From contig NZ_AUAX01000006.1 of the NCBI RefSeq assembly GCF_000428945.1, forward strand, positions 310,001-374,000: a DNA stretch of 64,000 nt, read 5' to 3'. This document shows positions 25,030 through 33,709 of this stretch, piece after piece. Position 1 is the stretch's first letter. Every line of letters begins with the position of its first letter. The DNA is from Hamadaea tsunoensis DSM 44101 (GTDB taxonomy: Bacteria > Actinomycetota > Actinomycetes > Mycobacteriales > Micromonosporaceae). The notes beneath the pieces were generated by a model. The model made no database searches and was not told where the DNA came from. It saw only the letters and a program-made list of their open reading frames with translations. A program made the translations under genes and the position numbers.

Positions 25030-26172
25030 ATGCAGTCGGGTAGGCAGGACGGAATGCAGTTCGGCATCTTCACCGTGGGCGACGTGACCCCGGATCCCAC
25101 GACGGGCCGGGAACCCACCGAGGCCGAGCGGATCAAGGCGATGGTCACGATCGCGCTGAAGGCCGAAGAGGTCGGGCTGGACGTGTTCGCGACCGGCGAG
25201 CACCACAACCCGCCGTTCGTGCCCTCGTCGCCGACGACGATGCTCGGCTACATCGCGGCGCGTACGCGCAACCTGCTGCTGTCCACGTCGACGACGCTGA
25301 TCACCACCAACGACCCGGTGAAGATCGCGGAGGACTACGCGATGCTCCAGCACCTGGCCGACGGCCGGGTGGACCTGATGATGGGCCGCGGCAACACCGG
25401 TCCGGTGTATCCGTGGTTCGGCCAGGACATCCGCAACGGCATCTCGCTGGCGCTGGAGAACTACGCGCTGCTGCGCCGGCTGTGGCGCGAGGACGTGGTG
25501 GACTGGAAGGGCCAGTTCCGTACCCCGCTGCAGTCCTTCACTTCTACCCCGCGGCCGCTGGACGGCGTACCGCCGTTCGTGTGGCACGGGTCGATCCGCA
25601 GCCCCGAGATCGCCGAGCAGGCCGCCTACTACGGTGACGGGTTCTTCGCCAACCACATCTTCTGGCCGAAGGAGCACACCCAGCGGATGATCGGGCTGTA
25701 CCGCCAGCGCTTCGAGCACTACGGCCACGGCTCCGCCGACCAGGCGATCGTCGGCCTCGGCGGGCAGGTCTTCATGCGCAAGAACTCCCAGGACGCGGTA
25801 CGCGAGTTCCGCCCCTACTTCGACAACGCCCCGGTCTACGGCCACGGGCCGTCGCTGGAGGACTTCACGCGCGAGACCCCGCTGACCGTCGGCAGCCCGC
25901 AGGAGGTCATCGACCGTACGCTGGGATTCCGGGACTACGTCGGCGACTACCAGCGGCAGTTGTTCCTCATGGACCACGCGGGGCTGCCGCTGAAGACGGT
26001 CCTGGAGCAGCTGGACCTGCTGGGTGAGGAAGTCGTGCCGGTGCTGCGCCGGGAATTCGCCGCCCTGCGGCCCGCGCACGTGCCGGCCGCGCCCACCCAC
26101 GCGAGCCTGAAGGCAGCCGCCGAGCAGGCCGGCAAGCCGGCCGCCGAGACCGAGGAGCAGGTGCCCGCATGA
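25030..26172 (+). CDS. LLM class flavin-dependent oxidoreductase (CE1758-like)
   Basis: A 380-residue bacterial-luciferase-like monooxygenase: MQFGIFTVGDVTPDP, VFATGEHHNPPF, TTLITTNDPVKIAEDYAMLQHLADGRVDLMMGRGNTGPVYPWFG. It should oxidise an unknown substrate using FMNH2 and O2. GAGGAG lies 6 bases before the ATG at 25030; MQFGIF at 25054 is an alternative. The stop overlaps the start of an FMN reductase by 4 bp, which supplies reduced flavin. Confidence 0.93.
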   Translation: MQSGRQDGMQFGIFTVGDVTPDPTTGREPTEAERIKAMVTIALKAEEVGLDVFATGEHHNPPFVPSSPTTMLGYIAARTRNLLLSTSTTLITTNDPVKIAEDYAMLQHLADGRVDLMMGRGNTGPVYPWFGQDIRNGISLALENYALLRRLWREDVVDWKGQFRTPLQSFTSTPRPLDGVPPFVWHGSIRSPEIAEQAAYYGDGFFANHIFWPKEHTQRMIGLYRQRFEHYGHGSADQAIVGLGGQVFMRKNSQDAVREFRPYFDNAPVYGHGPSLEDFTRETPLTVGSPQEVIDRTLGFRDYVGDYQRQLFLMDHAGLPLKTVLEQLDLLGEEVVPVLRREFAALRPAHVPAAPTHASLKAAAEQAGKPAAETEEQVPA

Positions 26173-26783
26173 CCAGCCGGAAGCTCGTGGTGATCTCCTC
26201 CGGTCTGAGCCAGCCGTCGTCCACGAGGCTGCTGGCCGACCGGCTGGCGGCGGCGACCGTCGAGGAGCTGAAGCTGCTCGGGATCGCGGCCGAGGTGCGC
26301 ACCGTCGAGGTACGCGACCACGCCCACGACATCGTGAACAACGTGCTGACGGGGTTCCCGAGCGGACAGTGGCGTACCGAGGTGGAGGCGATCGGAGCGG
26401 CCGACGGCGTGATCGCGGTGACCCCGGTCCTCAAAGCGTCGTACGCGGGCATCTTCAAGACCCTGCTCGACGTCCTGGACGAGGGCGCGCTGGCCGGCAA
26501 GCCGGTGGCGATCGCGGCGAGCGGCGGCACCGCCCGGCACTCGCTGATCCTGGAGCACGCGGTGCGGCCGGTGTTCGCGTACTTGCGGGCGGTCGTGGTG
26601 CCGACGGCCGTGTTCGCGGCGGCCGAGGACTGGTCGGGCGGGGCGTCGGCGGACTCGCTGCGGGAGCGGATCGGGCGGGCGGCCGCGGAGCTCGCCGAGC
26701 AGATCGCCCAGCGGGAGCCGGCCAAGCCGGCCGACCCGTTCGCCCTCACGGCCTCGTTCGAGGACCTGCTGCCGAAAGACTGA
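26169..26783 (+). CDS. FMN reductase (CE1759-like)
   Basis: A 204-residue NADPH-dependent FMN reductase of the flavodoxin-like fold: KLVVISSGLSQPSSTRLLAD (FMN phosphate loop), AADGVIAVTPVLKASYAGIFKTLLDVL and ASGGTARHSLILEHAVRPVFAYL. ATGA overlap with the preceding monooxygenase indicates a two-component system. Confidence 0.94.
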   Translation: MTSRKLVVISSGLSQPSSTRLLADRLAAATVEELKLLGIAAEVRTVEVRDHAHDIVNNVLTGFPSGQWRTEVEAIGAADGVIAVTPVLKASYAGIFKTLLDVLDEGALAGKPVAIAASGGTARHSLILEHAVRPVFAYLRAVVVPTAVFAAAEDWSGGASADSLRERIGRAAAELAEQIAQREPAKPADPFALTASFEDLLPKD

Positions 26784-26833
26784 CGCAGGCAGACGCGGAC
26801 CGACACAGGCGGCCCACGCGCGGACTAAACGAC

Positions 26834-26868
26834 ACGCGGACGCGGTAACAATATGACCGCGTCCGCGT
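26834..26868 (+). terminator. hairpin terminator
   Basis: 13-bp perfect arms (ACGCGGACGCGGT) with loop AACAATATG, 50 bp after the FMN reductase stop. Confidence 0.72.
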
Positions 26869-27029
26869 CGCGCATCCGACGCCTCTTGGCAAAAGCGCAG
26901 GTCAGCGGCCTATTAAATGACACGTGACCGGGCGCACAGTGTCGCGTACAGGACCGGGTATTCACTTTCGTAACTGCGACGGCCGTCCCTACCGTGAGTG
27001 CACACCGCCTCACCAAGGGAGATCCATCC

Positions 27030-28406
27030 ATGTCTGCCCAGCAACGCCACGGCCACGCGATCGTCCTCGGCGCCAGCATCGCCGGCCTCGCCGCGGCCCG
27101 TGTCCTCAGCGAGTCGTTCGCGAAGGTCACCGTCTTCGACCGCGACGAGCTGCCCGCCGGCCACCACGCCCGGCGCGGCGTACCCCAGGGCGAGCACACC
27201 CACGGCCTGCTCGCCCGCGGCCGCCAAGTGCTCGAGGAACTCTTCGAGGACTTCATACCGGAGGTGACCGCGCTCGGCGCGATCCCGATCGACGTCCAGC
27301 GCGACGTGCTGTGGATCAACGACGGCCACCAGCTCGCGAACGCCGAATCCGGGCTGCTCGGCCTGTGCATCAGCCGGCCGACGCTCGAAGGCTACGTGCG
27401 TACGCGGGTGGCCGGACTGTCCAACGTGGAGATCCGGGATCGCCACGAGGCGCTCGGCTACCTCACCTCCGCCGACCGGACCCGGGTCACCGGCGTACGC
27501 GTACTGCCGAAGAACGGCGACCCGGTCGAGCTCGCGGCCGACCTGGTGATCGACGCGACCGGGCGGGGCAACCGGGGCTCGACGTGGCTCACGGCGATCG
27601 GCTACGAGCCGGCGGCCGAGGAGCACGTCGACCCGCAGACGGTCTACATGACCCGCGAATTCCGGCGTGCGCCGGGAACGCTGCCGTACGCGGGGATCGT
27701 CGAGAGCCCGTGGCCGGACAACCCGGTGGGCGGCGTGGCGATCGCGGTGGACGGCGACCGGTGGATGGTCACGCTGCTCGGCTGCGGCCCCGGCCAGGCG
27801 CCGCCGGCCGACATCGACGCGTTCGTGGAGTTCACCAAGCGGCTGCCGCACCCCGCGATGTACGAACTGGTCAGCACCTGCGAGCCGGTCGGCCCGCCGC
27901 TGAAGCTGCGGCTGCCGACCAGCGTTCGGCGCCGGTACGAGCACCTGCGGCGGCTGCCGGAGGGCCTGGTTTCGATCGGCGACTCGGTCTGCGCGTTCAA
28001 CCCCGCCTACGGCCAGGGCATGACGTCGGCGATCGCGCAGGCCATGGCGCTGCGCGACTGCCTCGCCCGGGGCCGGTCCGGGCTGCCGAAGCGGTTCTAC
28101 GCGGCCGCCGCGAAGATCATCGACGTGCCGTGGAGCATCGCGGTCGGCGCCGATCTGCGCTTCGAGCACGTCGCCGGGGAACGCACGCGGCAGGTCGAGT
28201 TCCTCAACGGCTACGTCGGCCGGCTGCACGTCGCCGCGGCCGCGTACCCGGCGGTCGGCACGGCGTTCCTCAAGGTCGCGAACCTGATGGCGCCGCCGCC
28301 CGCGCTTTTCGCGCCCAACGTGCTCGCCCGCGTCCTGCTGCACGGCACGGCGCCGGCCCGCCCGGTGGTCACCCCCGCCGAGCGGGAAAAGGTGTCCGTC
28401 GCCTGA
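27030..28406 (+). CDS. FAD-dependent oxidoreductase (hydroxylase-like)
   Basis: A 458-residue flavoprotein. The FAD motif appears as IVLGASIAGLAAARVL with FDRDELP, a conserved ATGRGNRGSTWL segment, and the second FAD motif GLVSIGDSVCAFNPAYGQGMTSAIAQAM. This is the pattern of aromatic hydroxylase/halogenase-like monooxygenases. The substrate is unknown. ATG at 27030 follows AAGGGAG. Flanked by hairpins on both sides, so monocistronic. Confidence 0.9.
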   Translation: MSAQQRHGHAIVLGASIAGLAAARVLSESFAKVTVFDRDELPAGHHARRGVPQGEHTHGLLARGRQVLEELFEDFIPEVTALGAIPIDVQRDVLWINDGHQLANAESGLLGLCISRPTLEGYVRTRVAGLSNVEIRDRHEALGYLTSADRTRVTGVRVLPKNGDPVELAADLVIDATGRGNRGSTWLTAIGYEPAAEEHVDPQTVYMTREFRRAPGTLPYAGIVESPWPDNPVGGVAIAVDGDRWMVTLLGCGPGQAPPADIDAFVEFTKRLPHPAMYELVSTCEPVGPPLKLRLPTSVRRRYEHLRRLPEGLVSIGDSVCAFNPAYGQGMTSAIAQAMALRDCLARGRSGLPKRFYAAAAKIIDVPWSIAVGADLRFEHVAGERTRQVEFLNGYVGRLHVAAAAYPAVGTAFLKVANLMAPPPALFAPNVLARVLLHGTAPARPVVTPAEREKVSVA

Positions 28407-28415
28407 GGACACACC

Positions 28416-28449
28416 GCGCAGCGCCCGGGATGATCCCCGGGCGCTGCGC
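28416..28449 (+). terminator. hairpin terminator
   Basis: 14-bp arms (GCGCAGCGCCCGGG) immediately after the flavoprotein stop; no T run. Confidence 0.75.
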
Positions 28450-28462
28450 CATACTCGGCCCC

Positions 28463-29038
28463 ATGCGCGTACTGGCCTTCGCCGCGTCGACCCGCGCCGG
28501 GTCCGTGAATCTCACCCTTGCCAAGCTCGTGGTACGCGTCGCGGAGCGCTCGGGTTCGTCCGTCGACTTCGCGGACTACGCCGATTTCGCGGTGCCGGTC
28601 TACGGCGGGGACGTCGAGGCCGCCGACGGGATCCCGCCCGGCGCGTACGCCTTCGCGGACCGCGTACGCGCGGCCGACGCGTTCATGATCGTGTCGCCGG
28701 AGTACAACGCGAGCATGCCGGGCCACCTGAAGAACCTGATCGACTGGGTTTCCCGGATCAAGCCGCAGCCCCTCTGGGGTACGCATGCCCTGCTGGCCTC
28801 GGCGTCACCCCGGCTGACCGGCGGCAACCGCGGGCTGTGGGCGCTGCGCGTACCCCTGGAGCACCTCGGCACGCGGGTGTTCCCGGAGATGTTCTCGTTG
28901 TCCGCCGCGGACGAGGCGTTCACGGAATCCGGGGAATTGATCAGTGCCAAGTACGACAAACGCCTTACCAGCAGTGTCACGGATTTCCTCGATCTCGTAG
29001 CGGCCGTGCGGGGTCACGGTCGGCCGTCTGTCGGATAG
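28463..29038 (+). CDS. NADPH-dependent FMN reductase family protein
   Basis: A 191-residue flavodoxin-like protein: RVLAFAASTRAGSVNLTLAKL binds FMN phosphate, IVSPEYNASMPGHLKNLIDWVSR is the conserved family segment, then HALLASASPRLTGGNRG. It resembles azobenzene/quinone reductases of the NADPH_FMN_red family. Confidence 0.92.
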   Translation: MRVLAFAASTRAGSVNLTLAKLVVRVAERSGSSVDFADYADFAVPVYGGDVEAADGIPPGAYAFADRVRAADAFMIVSPEYNASMPGHLKNLIDWVSRIKPQPLWGTHALLASASPRLTGGNRGLWALRVPLEHLGTRVFPEMFSLSAADEAFTESGELISAKYDKRLTSSVTDFLDLVAAVRGHGRPSVG

Positions 29039-29102
29039 TCACCTCGACTTTCGGGTGGCGGGCTGCCATCCGGTCGGCCCCGGGCGTGGGACCATCAAAG
29101 GC

Positions 29103-30323
29103 GTGCGAACCGCGTCAGGTCAGGCAAATCGGGTCATAGTTGTAGGTGCCGGTATCGGCGGGCTCGCCTGTGCGCTGCACCTCAGCGGAGCCGGCCGCGA
29201 GGTCACCGTGATCGAGCGGGCGGCCGTACCGGGTGGCCGGGCCGGGCACATCGAGCTCGACGGGTACCGGTTCGACACCGGGCCGTCCACTCTCGGCGAT
29301 CCCGAGGCGCTCACGGCCGCGTTCACGGCGGTCGGCGAGGAGATGTCCAACTGGGTAGACCTGGTCAAGCTGACGCCGGCGTACCGGGCGCACTTCGCGG
29401 ACGGCTCGACGCTCGACGTCGACGAGGACCCCGACCGGATGGCCGCCGCGATCCGGGAGTTCTGCGGAACCCGGGACGCCGACGGCTACCTGCGGTTCAC
29501 CGCCGCCGGATCCCCGGCCGACCGGGCGAACCAGTTCTTCGCCGATCGGCGTACCCGGAGATTGTTCGGAAGATCCTTATTCGCGGGCCTGGCGCCGTCG
29601 CTGTACCACCCCCGCGGCGGCCTGTACGCGGTGCCGGGGGCGATGGCCGACGTGGCGGCCAAGCACGGTGTGACGATGCGCTACGACACGACGGTGACGG
29701 GGGTGGAGTCGCGCGGCGACCGGGTGACGGCGGTGCTCACCGCGGACGGTGAGCGGCTCGCGGCGGACGCGTTCGTCCTGCCCGTCCGCGAGGCCCCGCA
29801 GCCGCCGCCGAGCTGCGTGGTCATGCACCTCGGCGCCCGTGCCCGATTCACCCACGCCGCCCACCACAGCGTGTATTTCGGTCACGCGTGGGAACGAAGT
29901 TTCACCGAGATCGTCGACCGGGGCGAGTTGATGACGGATCCTTCCCTTCTGGTGACCAATCCGACTTCCACCGATAACACCGTGGCTCCACCCGGACGTG
30001 ACACTTATTACGTGCTCGCGCCCGTACCGAACCTGAAGACCGCACCGGTGAACTGGACGACCGCGATGGGCCGCAGGTACGCCGGCGAGCTGATGGCGGC
30101 CCTGGAAGCCCGTGGTTACCTGGATCTCGGCATCAACCTGGAGGTATCGCACGTGGTGACTCCCGCCGACTGGAACCGCGACGGACTGCCCGCCGGTTCG
30201 CCGTTCTGCGGCCCCGCCCCGACCGGCCACGCCAACGCGTACGCCGCCGGCGGCTGGACCGTCCGCGCGGCCGTCGTCTCCGGCCACACCGCCGCCCGCT
30301 CGGTCCTGGGCGGCCACCTGTGA
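29103..30323 (+). CDS. compact CrtI-like FAD desaturase/oxidase
   Basis: A 406-residue protein closely following carotenoid phytoene desaturases: VIVVGAGIGGLACALHL, VIERAAVPGGRAG, YRFDTGPSTL, FPRGG-like HPRGGLYAVPGAM, DPSLLVTNPT, PGRDTYYVLAPVPNL and a degenerate C-terminal FAD motif (NAYAAGGWTVRAAVVSG). Compared with the usual length of about 490 residues, blocks seem absent after YLRFTAAG, before YHPRGG, after AFVLPVRE, and before GHANAYAAG. The stop overlaps idi by 4 bp, which ties it to isoprenoids. The GTG start is uncertain (AAAGG very close). Activity is doubtful given the losses; it may be a repurposed or decaying enzyme. Confidence 0.82.
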   Translation: MRTASGQANRVIVVGAGIGGLACALHLSGAGREVTVIERAAVPGGRAGHIELDGYRFDTGPSTLGDPEALTAAFTAVGEEMSNWVDLVKLTPAYRAHFADGSTLDVDEDPDRMAAAIREFCGTRDADGYLRFTAAGSPADRANQFFADRRTRRLFGRSLFAGLAPSLYHPRGGLYAVPGAMADVAAKHGVTMRYDTTVTGVESRGDRVTAVLTADGERLAADAFVLPVREAPQPPPSCVVMHLGARARFTHAAHHSVYFGHAWERSFTEIVDRGELMTDPSLLVTNPTSTDNTVAPPGRDTYYVLAPVPNLKTAPVNWTTAMGRRYAGELMAALEARGYLDLGINLEVSHVVTPADWNRDGLPAGSPFCGPAPTGHANAYAAGGWTVRAAVVSGHTAARSVLGGHL

Positions 30324-30862
30324 TCCCGGCCGCCGTACGCGAGGACCTGCTCGTCGAGCTGGTCGACGACTTCGGCGCGCCGGTCGGCGAGGCCACCGTC
30401 CTCGAAGCGCACACCGCGCCGGGGCTGCTGCACCGGGCGTTCTCGGTGCACCTGCTGGACTCCGACGGCCGGCTCCTGCTCCAGCAGCGGGCGGCGGTCA
30501 AGACCCGGTTCCCGCTGCGCTGGGCGAACGCGTGCTGCGGGCATCCCGCCCCCGGCCAGTCCGTCGTGGACGCGGCCGGCGTACGCCTCGTCGAGGAGCT
30601 CGGCCTGTCCGGCATCGACCTCACCGAGGTGGGCGTGTACGCGTACCGCGCCGACGACCCGGCCACCGGCCGCGTCGAGTACGAGCACGATCACGTGCTG
30701 CTCGGCATCGTCGACTCCGACGAGCTCCGGCCGCGCCCGGACCCGGCCGAGGTCGCCGCGCTGCGCTGGGTCGCCTCGACGGAACTGTGGGCGGAGCTGG
30801 CGTCGTCACCCTCGGCGTACGCGCCGTGGCTGCCCGGAGTCACCCGGCTCGCCCTGCCCTGA
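30320..30862 (+). CDS. idi: isopentenyl-diphosphate delta-isomerase type I
   Basis: A 180-residue Nudix-fold isomerase interconverting IPP and DMAPP. Seen: LLHRAFSVHLLDSDGRLLLQQRA, the catalytic Cys in WANACCGHP, and the Glu pair in EYEHDHVLLG. Translationally coupled to the CrtI-like gene. An 8-bp-arm hairpin (30883-30911) follows the stop. Confidence 0.96.
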   Translation: MIPAAVREDLLVELVDDFGAPVGEATVLEAHTAPGLLHRAFSVHLLDSDGRLLLQQRAAVKTRFPLRWANACCGHPAPGQSVVDAAGVRLVEELGLSGIDLTEVGVYAYRADDPATGRVEYEHDHVLLGIVDSDELRPRPDPAEVAALRWVASTELWAELASSPSAYAPWLPGVTRLALP

Positions 30863-30984
30863 CCGGCACGCGCCGTTCCTGCCAGGGCATACGTCACTGG
30901 TGGATGCCCTGATCGCGTGTCCGTGCGAGGCTGTTCCCCGGTGCCCGCCGATCTCCCCCACCGGCGGCCCGGGGAGGAAACCCG

Positions 30985-31917
30985 ATGGCGCGTCTCCGTC
31001 TCCCTGCCGACCTCCGTGGCGGGCTCGGCGGCCTCCGGCGACTCGATGTCGTCCTGCGCGGCTGGCTGACACGCGGCGGCCCCGTCTCGTCCGGCGGGCA
31101 CGTGCTGCTGCGCGGACGCGTACCGGTGGTGCTTGCCGGGCTGGTCGTCGTCGTCCTGCTCGGCGTCATCGGAAGTTGCTCCGCCGGCGGCCGTCCCGCT
31201 GCCGACGCGTCGTCGCCGCCACCGCCGGCCTCCTCGGCCTCACCCTCGGCGTCGCCGTCACCGAGCACGTCGCCGAAGCCGTCCGCCAAACCCAAGCCGG
31301 CCTCGACGAAGCCCCCGGCCGGCAGCATCATGATCCACACCGGTACGGCGGCCACGGCGCTGACCTTCGACGACGGCCCCCAGCCGACCTGGACGCCCAA
31401 CGTCCTCAACCAGCTCAAGGCGGCCGGCGTCCACGCCACGTTCTGCCTCATCGGTCAGCAGGTGAAGGCCAACGCCGCCCTGGTACGCCGGATGGTCGCC
31501 GAAGGGCACACCCTCTGCAACCACTCCTGGGCCCACGACGAGCACCTCGGCAGCAAGTCCACCGCCCAGATCCGGGCCGACATCGTGCGTACCGACGCGG
31601 CGATCCACGCGGTCGTCCCCGGCGTACCGATCCTGTACTTCCGCCAGCCCGGCGGGATCTGGACGGCCAACGAGATCGCGGTCATCCGCTCGCTCGGCAA
31701 GAAGGCCCTCGGCTGGAGCGTCGACCCGTCCGACTGGGACCGGCCCGGCACCCAGGCCATCATCAGCCGTGTCCTGTCTCACACCCGCAAGGGTTCGATC
31801 GTCCTGATGCACGACGGCGGCGGTGACCGCTCCCAGACGGCGTCGGCGCTGCACACGATCCTGCCCGCGCTCAAGGCCAAGTACACGCTCATCGCCCTGC
31901 CCACCCCGACCGGCTGA
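30985..31917 (+). CDS. membrane-anchored polysaccharide deacetylase (NodB family)
   Basis: A 310-residue extracytoplasmic enzyme: cytoplasmic N-terminus, membrane segment VPVVLAGLVVVVLLGVI at about 48-64, a Ser/Pro/Lys-rich linker, then the NodB domain. Motif 1 TFDDGP (about 127-132), motif 2 HSWAH (metal ligands), motif 3 YFRQPGG, motif 4 DPSDW, motif 5 VLMHDGGGDR are all present, so it should be an active metal-dependent deacetylase of peptidoglycan or another N-acetyl glycan. ATG follows GGGAGGAAA. Confidence 0.94.
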   Translation: MARLRLPADLRGGLGGLRRLDVVLRGWLTRGGPVSSGGHVLLRGRVPVVLAGLVVVVLLGVIGSCSAGGRPAADASSPPPPASSASPSASPSPSTSPKPSAKPKPASTKPPAGSIMIHTGTAATALTFDDGPQPTWTPNVLNQLKAAGVHATFCLIGQQVKANAALVRRMVAEGHTLCNHSWAHDEHLGSKSTAQIRADIVRTDAAIHAVVPGVPILYFRQPGGIWTANEIAVIRSLGKKALGWSVDPSDWDRPGTQAIISRVLSHTRKGSIVLMHDGGGDRSQTASALHTILPALKAKYTLIALPTPTG

Positions 31918-32078
31918 GATTCTGATCTTCGTACCGCCAGGTCGGCCCTAGGCCGGGGTCGATTTGGCGGGCCGGGAGGGCATCGCATATGCTTTGCAAG
32001 CCTCCGGCGGGGCCGGATGGGAGCTGAAGCAAAACCAGCATCATGCAGCGCGAGAGCGTGTGCGATGATGGTTCGGCC

Positions 32079-32151
32079 GCCCTCATCGTCTAGCGGCCTA
32101 GGACGCCGCCCTTTCAAGGCGGTAGCACGGGTTCGAATCCCGTTGGGGGCA
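32079..32151 (+). tRNA. tRNA-Glu (UUC)
   Basis: Acceptor GCCCTCA pairs with TGGGGGC (one G-T), anticodon loop CTTTCAA gives UUC, T loop TTCGAAT. CCA is not encoded. Confidence 0.96.
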
Positions 32152-32189
32152 CGGAACGGAGACTGGTACAGTCTCCGGAGCAAGAGCAA

Positions 32190-32266
32190 GGTCCTGTGGA
32201 GCAGTTGGAGTGCTCGCCGCCCTGTCAAGGCGGAGGTCGCGGGTTCAAGTCCCGTCAGGACCGCCA
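32190..32266 (+). tRNA. tRNA-Asp (GUC)
   Basis: Acceptor GGTCCTG pairs with CAGGACC, anticodon loop CTGTCAA gives GUC, T loop TTCAAGT, discriminator G followed by an encoded CCA. Confidence 0.96.
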
Positions 32267-32307
32267 ACGCTGACGCCGCGCGAATCAGCGCGGCGTTCGT
32301 GTTGAAC

Positions 32308-32381
32308 GGCCAGGTAGCTCAGTTGGTACGAGCGTCCGACTGAAAATCGGAAGGTCGGCGGTTCGACCCCGCCCCTGGCCA
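32308..32381 (+). tRNA. tRNA-Phe (GAA)
   Basis: Acceptor GGCCAGG pairs with CCTGGCC, anticodon loop CTGAAAA gives GAA, T loop TTCGACC. CCA not encoded. Third tRNA of a short same-strand cluster. Confidence 0.96.
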
Positions 32382-32389
32382 CCTTTCAC

Positions 32390-32420
32390 AACGACCAGGG
32401 GAATTCCCCTGGTCGTTTTC
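32390..32420 (+). terminator. tRNA cluster terminator
   Basis: A perfect 28-base palindrome centred on GGGGAATTCCCC and followed by TTTT, directly after tRNA-Phe. Confidence 0.9.
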
Positions 32421-32544
32421 TGTTTCCGGGTGGCCCGTGACCGGATCCCGTTCGATGATGCGGTTGCGGTGATTCTCAGTGACCCGGACATCACTCGGCG
32501 CTGCAATTTGACCGATATAGCGTCTACAGTGCAAATTACTCCCT

Positions 32545-33078
32545 GTGGCTACGCTGAGCGAGTCCCTGGGGCGTGACGTCGCGGTGCTGACCCGGCCGGG
32601 TCTGCTGCACCGGGAGGTCGGTGCGGCCCTGTCCGACCGCGCTGTGCTGGTGCTTTACTTCGCCGGGCTGGACGACGCGTACAGAGTGGACGACGTCGGG
32701 GCCGCCCTGGTACGCGCCTTCGACCGCTGCATGGGCGACTACGGATTGTCGATGATCGTGGACGTGGACGTCGAGCCGCCCGCGTGCGAGTGGCTGCTGT
32801 CCGCCGATCAGAGCGGCGGGTACGCCTTGCACCGTCCCGATGACGTGACCGCCTCCGTCACCGGGTTTCCCGCCGGATGGTGGCATCGGGCGGCGGTGCA
32901 GGCGTGGCGGGTGCCGATGTTGGCGACGTGCGCACCCTATGGGCCGACGGATCGGTTGTGGACGGACGGGGACATCGTGCGCACCTGGCTCGACGGTGCC
33001 GCGCGGGCACGCCGGGTGTGGGGCGGCTCGGTCTCCGTACAGACGCCGCGGCCACCGGCGCCGCGGAACGCCCGCTAG
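32545..33078 (+). CDS. hypothetical protein upstream of DUF397 gene
   Basis: A 177-residue soluble protein from a GTG start. Segments include AVLVLYFAGLDDAYRVDDVGAALVRAF and GLSMIVDVDVEPPACEWLL. No family recognised. It is followed after 27 bp by a DUF397 gene on the same strand, a place usually taken by an XRE regulator, but no helix-turn-helix is seen here. Confidence 0.68.
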   Translation: MATLSESLGRDVAVLTRPGLLHREVGAALSDRAVLVLYFAGLDDAYRVDDVGAALVRAFDRCMGDYGLSMIVDVDVEPPACEWLLSADQSGGYALHRPDDVTASVTGFPAGWWHRAAVQAWRVPMLATCAPYGPTDRLWTDGDIVRTWLDGAARARRVWGGSVSVQTPRPPAPRNAR

Positions 33079-33105
33079 CGGGCCGGACCAGGAGAGGCAG
33101 GACAG

Positions 33106-33291
33106 ATGCTCGACGAGGTGTGGCGGAAGAGCACGCGGTCCACGGACACCAACTGCGTGGAGGTCGCCGCCCGCAGGGGTCTCGTCATCATGCGCGACAG
33201 CAAGGACCGCCGGCGGATGCTGGCGTTCTCCGAGGACGGCTGGGACGCCTTCGTCGCCGGCGTACGCGCGGGGGAGTTCGACCGCGCCTGA
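33106..33291 (+). CDS. DUF397 domain protein
   Basis: A 61-residue protein with the DUF397 pattern: W-RKSTRS, N-CVEVA, VIMRDSKD, and L-F---W-AFVAGVRAGEFD. Such proteins often pair with XRE-type regulators as their small antagonists or partners in actinobacterial development; here no such regulator adjoins. Confidence 0.93.
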   Translation: MLDEVWRKSTRSTDTNCVEVAARRGLVIMRDSKDRRRMLAFSEDGWDAFVAGVRAGEFDRA

Positions 33292-33406
33292 GAGCACGCA
33301 CCGGACGGGGACGTGGAGGGTCCCCTGAGCCGACGGCCGTGGGCCCGCCGCCCGCGGCCGTCTTGTGCGGCGGGACCAGCGAGACGAGGCACCGGTAGGG
33401 GAAGCC

Positions 33407-33709
33407 TCAGAGGGCCAGGAGCAGCCGCATGGCCTCGGCGATCCGGGCGAGGCTCGCGCCGGTGAGCATCCCCACCGGCCCGGAGAGGCGGTCGGGATTG
33501 ATCGTGCCGAGGGTGGTCAGGTCCACCGCCCCGCCGACCGGGTCGGGATCGGCCAGCGGCACCATGGTCGGCACCAGCGGGGTCGCCCGCCGGGTCAGGT
33601 ATGCGCACACCGGCCACGACACCGAATTGTGGACGTCGTTGGAGAGCACGACGATGCGTACGGAGGGGCCGGCGGAAGGGCTGTAGTCCCAGACGACGCC
33701 GCGGTTCAC
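33407..33709 (-). CDS. MazF/PemK-like toxin
   Basis: A 100-residue protein starting VNRGVVWDYSPSAGPSVRIVVLS, the opening of the PemK/MazF-like fold (RGxVW, RxVVLSND), with PVGGAVDLTTLGTINPDRL further on. MazF toxins are ribosome-independent mRNA endonucleases. The GTG overlaps the upstream small gene by 4 bp, giving the antitoxin-toxin order. Endonuclease activity is inferred from family only. Confidence 0.75.
   Translation of the reverse strand: MNRGVVWDYSPSAGPSVRIVVLSNDVHNSVSWPVCAYLTRRATPLVPTMVPLADPDPVGGAVDLTTLGTINPDRLSGPVGMLTGASLARIAEAMRLLLAL

Noticed and set aside
30883-30911. CAGGGCAT/ATGCCCTG inverted repeat after idi as a terminator
   Set aside because: Only 8-bp arms with a 13-base loop and no T run; too weak to list as a feature.
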